A stretch of DNA of 64,000 nt from Alphaproteobacteria bacterium (GTDB lineage: Bacteria > Myxococcota_A > UBA796 > GCA-2862545): the NCBI GenBank assembly GCA_020632875.1, contig JACKET010000007.1, forward strand, positions 382,500 through 446,499, read 5' to 3'. Shown here piece after piece: positions 61,706-64,000 of the stretch (position 1 is its first letter; every line of letters starts with the position of its first letter). A program made the translations under genes and the position numbers. Under the pieces are notes generated by a model, which ran no database searches, had not been told where the DNA came from, and was given only the letters and a program-made list of their open reading frames with translations.

Positions 61706-62784
61706 GCGTGCTCCGCGGCGAAGTCGAGGAACTGCTGGACGAGGCCGCGGCTGTCGTGCGGCCCCGGCGCGGCCTCGGGGTGGTACTGGACCGCGAACAC
61801 GCCCTTCTCGCGGTGCCAGAAGCCCGAGATCGTGTGGTCGTTGAGGTGCGTGTGCGTGACCTCGGCGCCCGTCGCGAGCAGGCTCTCGCGGTCGACCGCG
61901 AACCCGTGGTTCTGGCTCGTGATCTCGACGCGCCCCGTGCGCTCGTCGCGGACCGGCTGGTTGCCGCCGCGGTGGCCGAACGGGAGCTTGTAGGTCGAAG
62001 CACCGAGCCCGAGCGCGAGGAGCTGGTGACCGAGGCAGATGCCCACGCAGGGACGCGCCTCGATGGCCTTCGCCACCTCGCCCACGATGGTCGCCGAAGC
62101 GGCCGGATCGCCAGGCCCGTTGCTGAAGAACACCACATCCGAGCCGTCGACCCAGGCCTCGGCCGGGTCGGTGATCGGGTGGACGCGCACGTACACCCCG
62201 GTGGCTTCGAGCAGGCGCAGGATGTTCTTCTTCACGCCGCCGTCGACCAGGGTGACGCGCAGCTTCGCGTCGGGCGGGTCGCACAGGACGTACGCGTCGC
62301 GCGTGCAGACCTCGGCGGCGAGGTTGCGCCCGACCATGCCCGGCCAGGCATCGAGGCGCTCGCGGAGCTCGCCGGGCGACGTGCCATCCGTGCTCACGAC
62401 GCACTTCATGGCGCCGCGGTCGCGGATGTGCCGCACCAGCGCGCGGGTGTCGATGCCCTGCAGCCCCGGCACGCCGTGGGCCTTGAGGTACTGGTGCAGC
62501 CCGCCCTCGGACCGCCACGAGGACGGTGCGCGGGACAGCTGCCGCACGACGTACCCTGCGGCCCAGACGCGTTCGCTCTCGGGGTCGTCGAGGTTGACCC
62601 CCGTGTTTCCGACGTGCGGAGCGGTCATGGTCACGATCTGCTCGGCGAACGACGGATCCGTCAGGACTTCCTGATAGCCCGTCATGGCGGTGTGGAAGAC
62701 CGCCTCGCCGACCCTCGTGGTGACCGCACCGAAAGCCTCTCCCTCGAACGTCCGGCCGTCTTCGAGGAGCAGGATGGCGCCCAT
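61696..62784 (-). CDS. carA: Carbamoyl-phosphate synthase small (glutaminase) subunit
   Basis: 362 residues. N-terminal CarA domain (LLLEDGRTFEGEAFGA, FHTAMTGYQEVLTDPSFAEQ) and class I glutamine amidotransferase domain with the nucleophile elbow GICLGHQ and catalytic His/Glu in YHPE. ATG 62784 is preceded by GGGGGA at about eight bases. It is the first gene of the carA-carB-macrodomain operon. It hydrolyses glutamine and channels ammonia to CarB. No PyrR- or ArgR-type site was recognised in the 47 bp upstream gap. Confidence 0.97.
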   Translation of the reverse strand: MGAILLLEDGRTFEGEAFGAVTTRVGEAVFHTAMTGYQEVLTDPSFAEQIVTMTAPHVGNTGVNLDDPESERVWAAGYVVRQLSRAPSSWRSEGGLHQYLKAHGVPGLQGIDTRALVRHIRDRGAMKCVVSTDGTSPGELRERLDAWPGMVGRNLAAEVCTRDAYVLCDPPDAKLRVTLVDGGVKKNILRLLEATGVYVRVHPITDPAEAWVDGSDVVFFSNGPGDPAASATIVGEVAKAIEARPCVGICLGHQLLALGLGASTYKLPFGHRGGNQPVRDERTGRVEITSQNHGFAVDRESLLATGAEVTHTHLNDHTISGFWHREKGVFAVQYHPEAAPGPHDSRGLVQQFLDFAAEHACR

Positions 62785-62831
62785 GGGTCAAGTCCCCCGG
62801 GGTGGCCAGCCTCCTACCGCGACCCGCCCGG

Positions 62832-63590
62832 TCATGCCACCGCCGGATGCGGCAGGCGGAGGTCTCCCCTCGCCCAGGCGCGTGCGGATGCGGCCGGGGT
62901 CGCGGGGAGGTTCCGGCAATACGCCATGAACCGGCCCGGCGTGCCGAACGTGTCGATCCCCCAGTCGAAGAGCGTCTCGCACCCCTCGGGAGCGGGGACC
63001 GTCGACACCCGCCACTGCCCGATCGGATCGGCCTCGAAGCGATCCAGCGCGTCGAGCAGGGCCCGCGGGTAGTCCGGCCGCTCGAGCAGCTCGTCGATCA
63101 CGGCCTGGTTCGGGTGCTCCCCCGCGATCACCTGCTCGAGCTCGTTGCGGAGGCGGGCCAGGCCGCCCTCGAACATGAGCAGCAGCGCCACGTCGTACCC
63201 GGCGCTGGCGTGCACCACCTGGACGACGTGGCGGACGAGCGTGTCTTCGGAGATCCCGAGCCCGATCGGGTCCATCATCGTCGCCGGCGCATCCAGCACC
63301 CGGAGCACCTGGTGCCACCAGTGCCCGCCCGTTTCGTAGTGCTCGTAGAACTCGATGTTCGACGGCAGGATGTACCCGAACATCATGTGGTACGCGCCCA
63401 GCACGAGCTGCCAGTCGGTCGGCCGCTCGCCCACGAGCCCGGCCGCCTGTAGCCGACCGATCCGCTCGTCACGCACGGAGCGATCGAGCAGGGTTCGCGC
63501 CGTTCGCACGGCCTCGCGGAGCTTGTCGCGCATCTGGGAGGCGGAGCCGGTCGCCTGACGCAGGTCGTGGAGTCGGGAGCGGATGGACAT
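62832..63590 (-). CDS. Hypothetical soluble protein
   Basis: 252 residues from ATG 63590, with AAGGAGG (63598-63604) seven bases upstream; longer frames run into repeats. No signal peptide or membrane segment. The N-terminus is basic and helical (SIRSRLHDLRQATG, LREAVRTARTLLDRS). The centre is aromatic- and His-rich (AYHMMFGYILPSNIEFYEHY, GGHWWHQVLRVLD). Clusters of His/Glu might bind metal, but the pattern is not diagnostic. Family not recognised. It lies upstream of carA with a 47 bp gap and might be co-transcribed. Confidence 0.75.
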   Translation of the reverse strand: MSIRSRLHDLRQATGSASQMRDKLREAVRTARTLLDRSVRDERIGRLQAAGLVGERPTDWQLVLGAYHMMFGYILPSNIEFYEHYETGGHWWHQVLRVLDAPATMMDPIGLGISEDTLVRHVVQVVHASAGYDVALLLMFEGGLARLRNELEQVIAGEHPNQAVIDELLERPDYPRALLDALDRFEADPIGQWRVSTVPAPEGCETLFDWGIDTFGTPGRFMAYCRNLPATPAASARAWARGDLRLPHPAVA

Positions 63591-63608
63591 CGTGGAGCCT
63601 CCTTGCGG

Positions 63609-63660
63609 GTGTTGGGTGGTCGGTGTTGGGTGTTGGGTGTTGGGTGGTCGGTGTTGGGTG
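63609..63660. repeat. GTGTTGG-type short tandem repeat
   Basis: Roughly seven degenerate copies of a 7-8 bp unit (GTGTTGGG, GTGGTCG), immediately upstream of the hypothetical protein gene. Confidence 0.85.
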
Positions 63661-63846
63661 TCAGGTGTTCGGAGGTCGGTGTCGGGCTGCGAGCCGAGCC
63701 GGCTTCGACGGACGGGATTCTGCGGCGAACGCCTCATCGCGCACGCGCACGCGCACGCGCACCGCCTGCGGCTGGGTACGGGCGGGCCCAGCGACTCGCG
63801 AGCTCTCCCGACCGCCCCATCGCTCCCGACAGGCACGTCCGCAGGG

Positions 63847-63897
63847 TCCGGTTTCCCCAGGCCCCGCCGAGACGAGCGGCCCTCCCGGGAAACCGGA
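63847..63897. repeat. Inverted repeat with 11 bp perfect arms
   Basis: Arms TCCGGTTTCCC (63847-63857) and GGGAAACCGGA (63887-63897) around a 29 bp GC-rich loop. Could be a transcript-stabilising hairpin or a repeat-family member; nothing in the window decides. Confidence 0.7.
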
Positions 63898-64000
63898 TCC
63901 TGGGACTGCCGGGTCTGCAGACCGCAAGGCCGCCATAGGCGTGCCGCGCAGCGCGCTCCGCGCGCGAAGTAAAGGGTAGACCGGACGCCGACACCCGCCA

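Larger units (their letters stand above)
63591..64000. other. Repetitive intergenic region at window end
   Basis: Beyond the ribosome binding site of the preceding minus-strand gene, this 410 bp stretch holds a GGTGTTGGGTG tandem repeat, a short GCGCAC repeat at about 63738-63762 and a hairpin. Small open frames exist on both strands, but composition and lack of ribosome binding sites argue against coding. Confidence 0.6.

Noticed and set aside
63734..63994. Short open frames at the right end on both strands
   Set aside because: They overlap a hairpin and low-complexity GC repeats, disagree in frame and lack ribosome binding sites.

Overview
The window is about 64 kb of very GC-rich, densely coding DNA. 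Intergenic gaps are short, ATGA/GTGA/TGATG stop-start overlaps are common, and several starts are GTG. Surface lipoproteins with long Asp-X dipeptide arrays, pre-peptidase-like domains and beta-helices, together with serine/threonine kinases and cyclic-nucleotide-binding proteins, suggest a Gram-negative myxobacterium-like organism (Myxococcota or another former deltaproteobacterium). That assignment rests on gene content only; there is no rRNA or other phylogenetic marker in the window. No tRNA, rRNA, CRISPR array, transposase or phage gene was recognised.

Layout. 1-5.8 kb: the end of an M16-type peptidase, then a membrane protein coupled to a large BadF/BcrA-type activase. 6-10 kb: two tandem Asp-X lipoproteins with repeated CxDDx(F/W/Y)ExN[DN] domains. 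10-14.7 kb: small proteins, a Ser/Thr kinase with an unusual C-terminal domain, and a divergent Rad50-like ATPase. 14.7-21.4 kb: a beta-helix lipoprotein, then an Hsp90 translationally coupled to a TPR protein. 21.5-22.0 kb: a non-coding palindromic element. 22.1-23.3 kb: an MFS transporter. 23.6-32.6 kb: a complete TonB system in one tightly coupled run (beta-helix lipoprotein, DUF3450-like protein, TtpC/ExbB, ExbB, ExbD, TonB, TPR protein, TonB-dependent receptor). 32.6-37.6 kb: an NTE-like patatin phospholipase coupled to a kinase-ATPase-TPR protein. 37.7-39.1 kb: a second, composite palindromic element holding about 3.5 tandem ~280 bp units. 39.1-48.2 kb: small secreted proteins, a PPP-family phosphatase, lipoproteins, and a TetR / ferritin-like / DsbA-isomerase operon. 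48.3-52.6 kb: a PlsB/PlsC-like acyltransferase, a two-domain cyclic-nucleotide-binding protein and a polytopic membrane protein. 52.7-57.6 kb: an Eis-like acetyltransferase, a rifampin-phosphotransferase-like enzyme and an MFS exporter. 57.7-62.8 kb: carA-carB-macrodomain operon. The end holds an unrecognised protein and repetitive intergenic DNA.

The clearest connected systems are the TonB energy-transduction/uptake operon, the pyrimidine/arginine entry operon carAB, and the candidate drug-modification/export neighbourhood at 52.7-57.6 kb. The least explained signals are the two long inverted-repeat elements, two apparent CTG start codons placed behind ideal ribosome binding sites, and a helix-hairpin-helix insertion inside the sulfatase-modifying-factor-like domain of a kinase.
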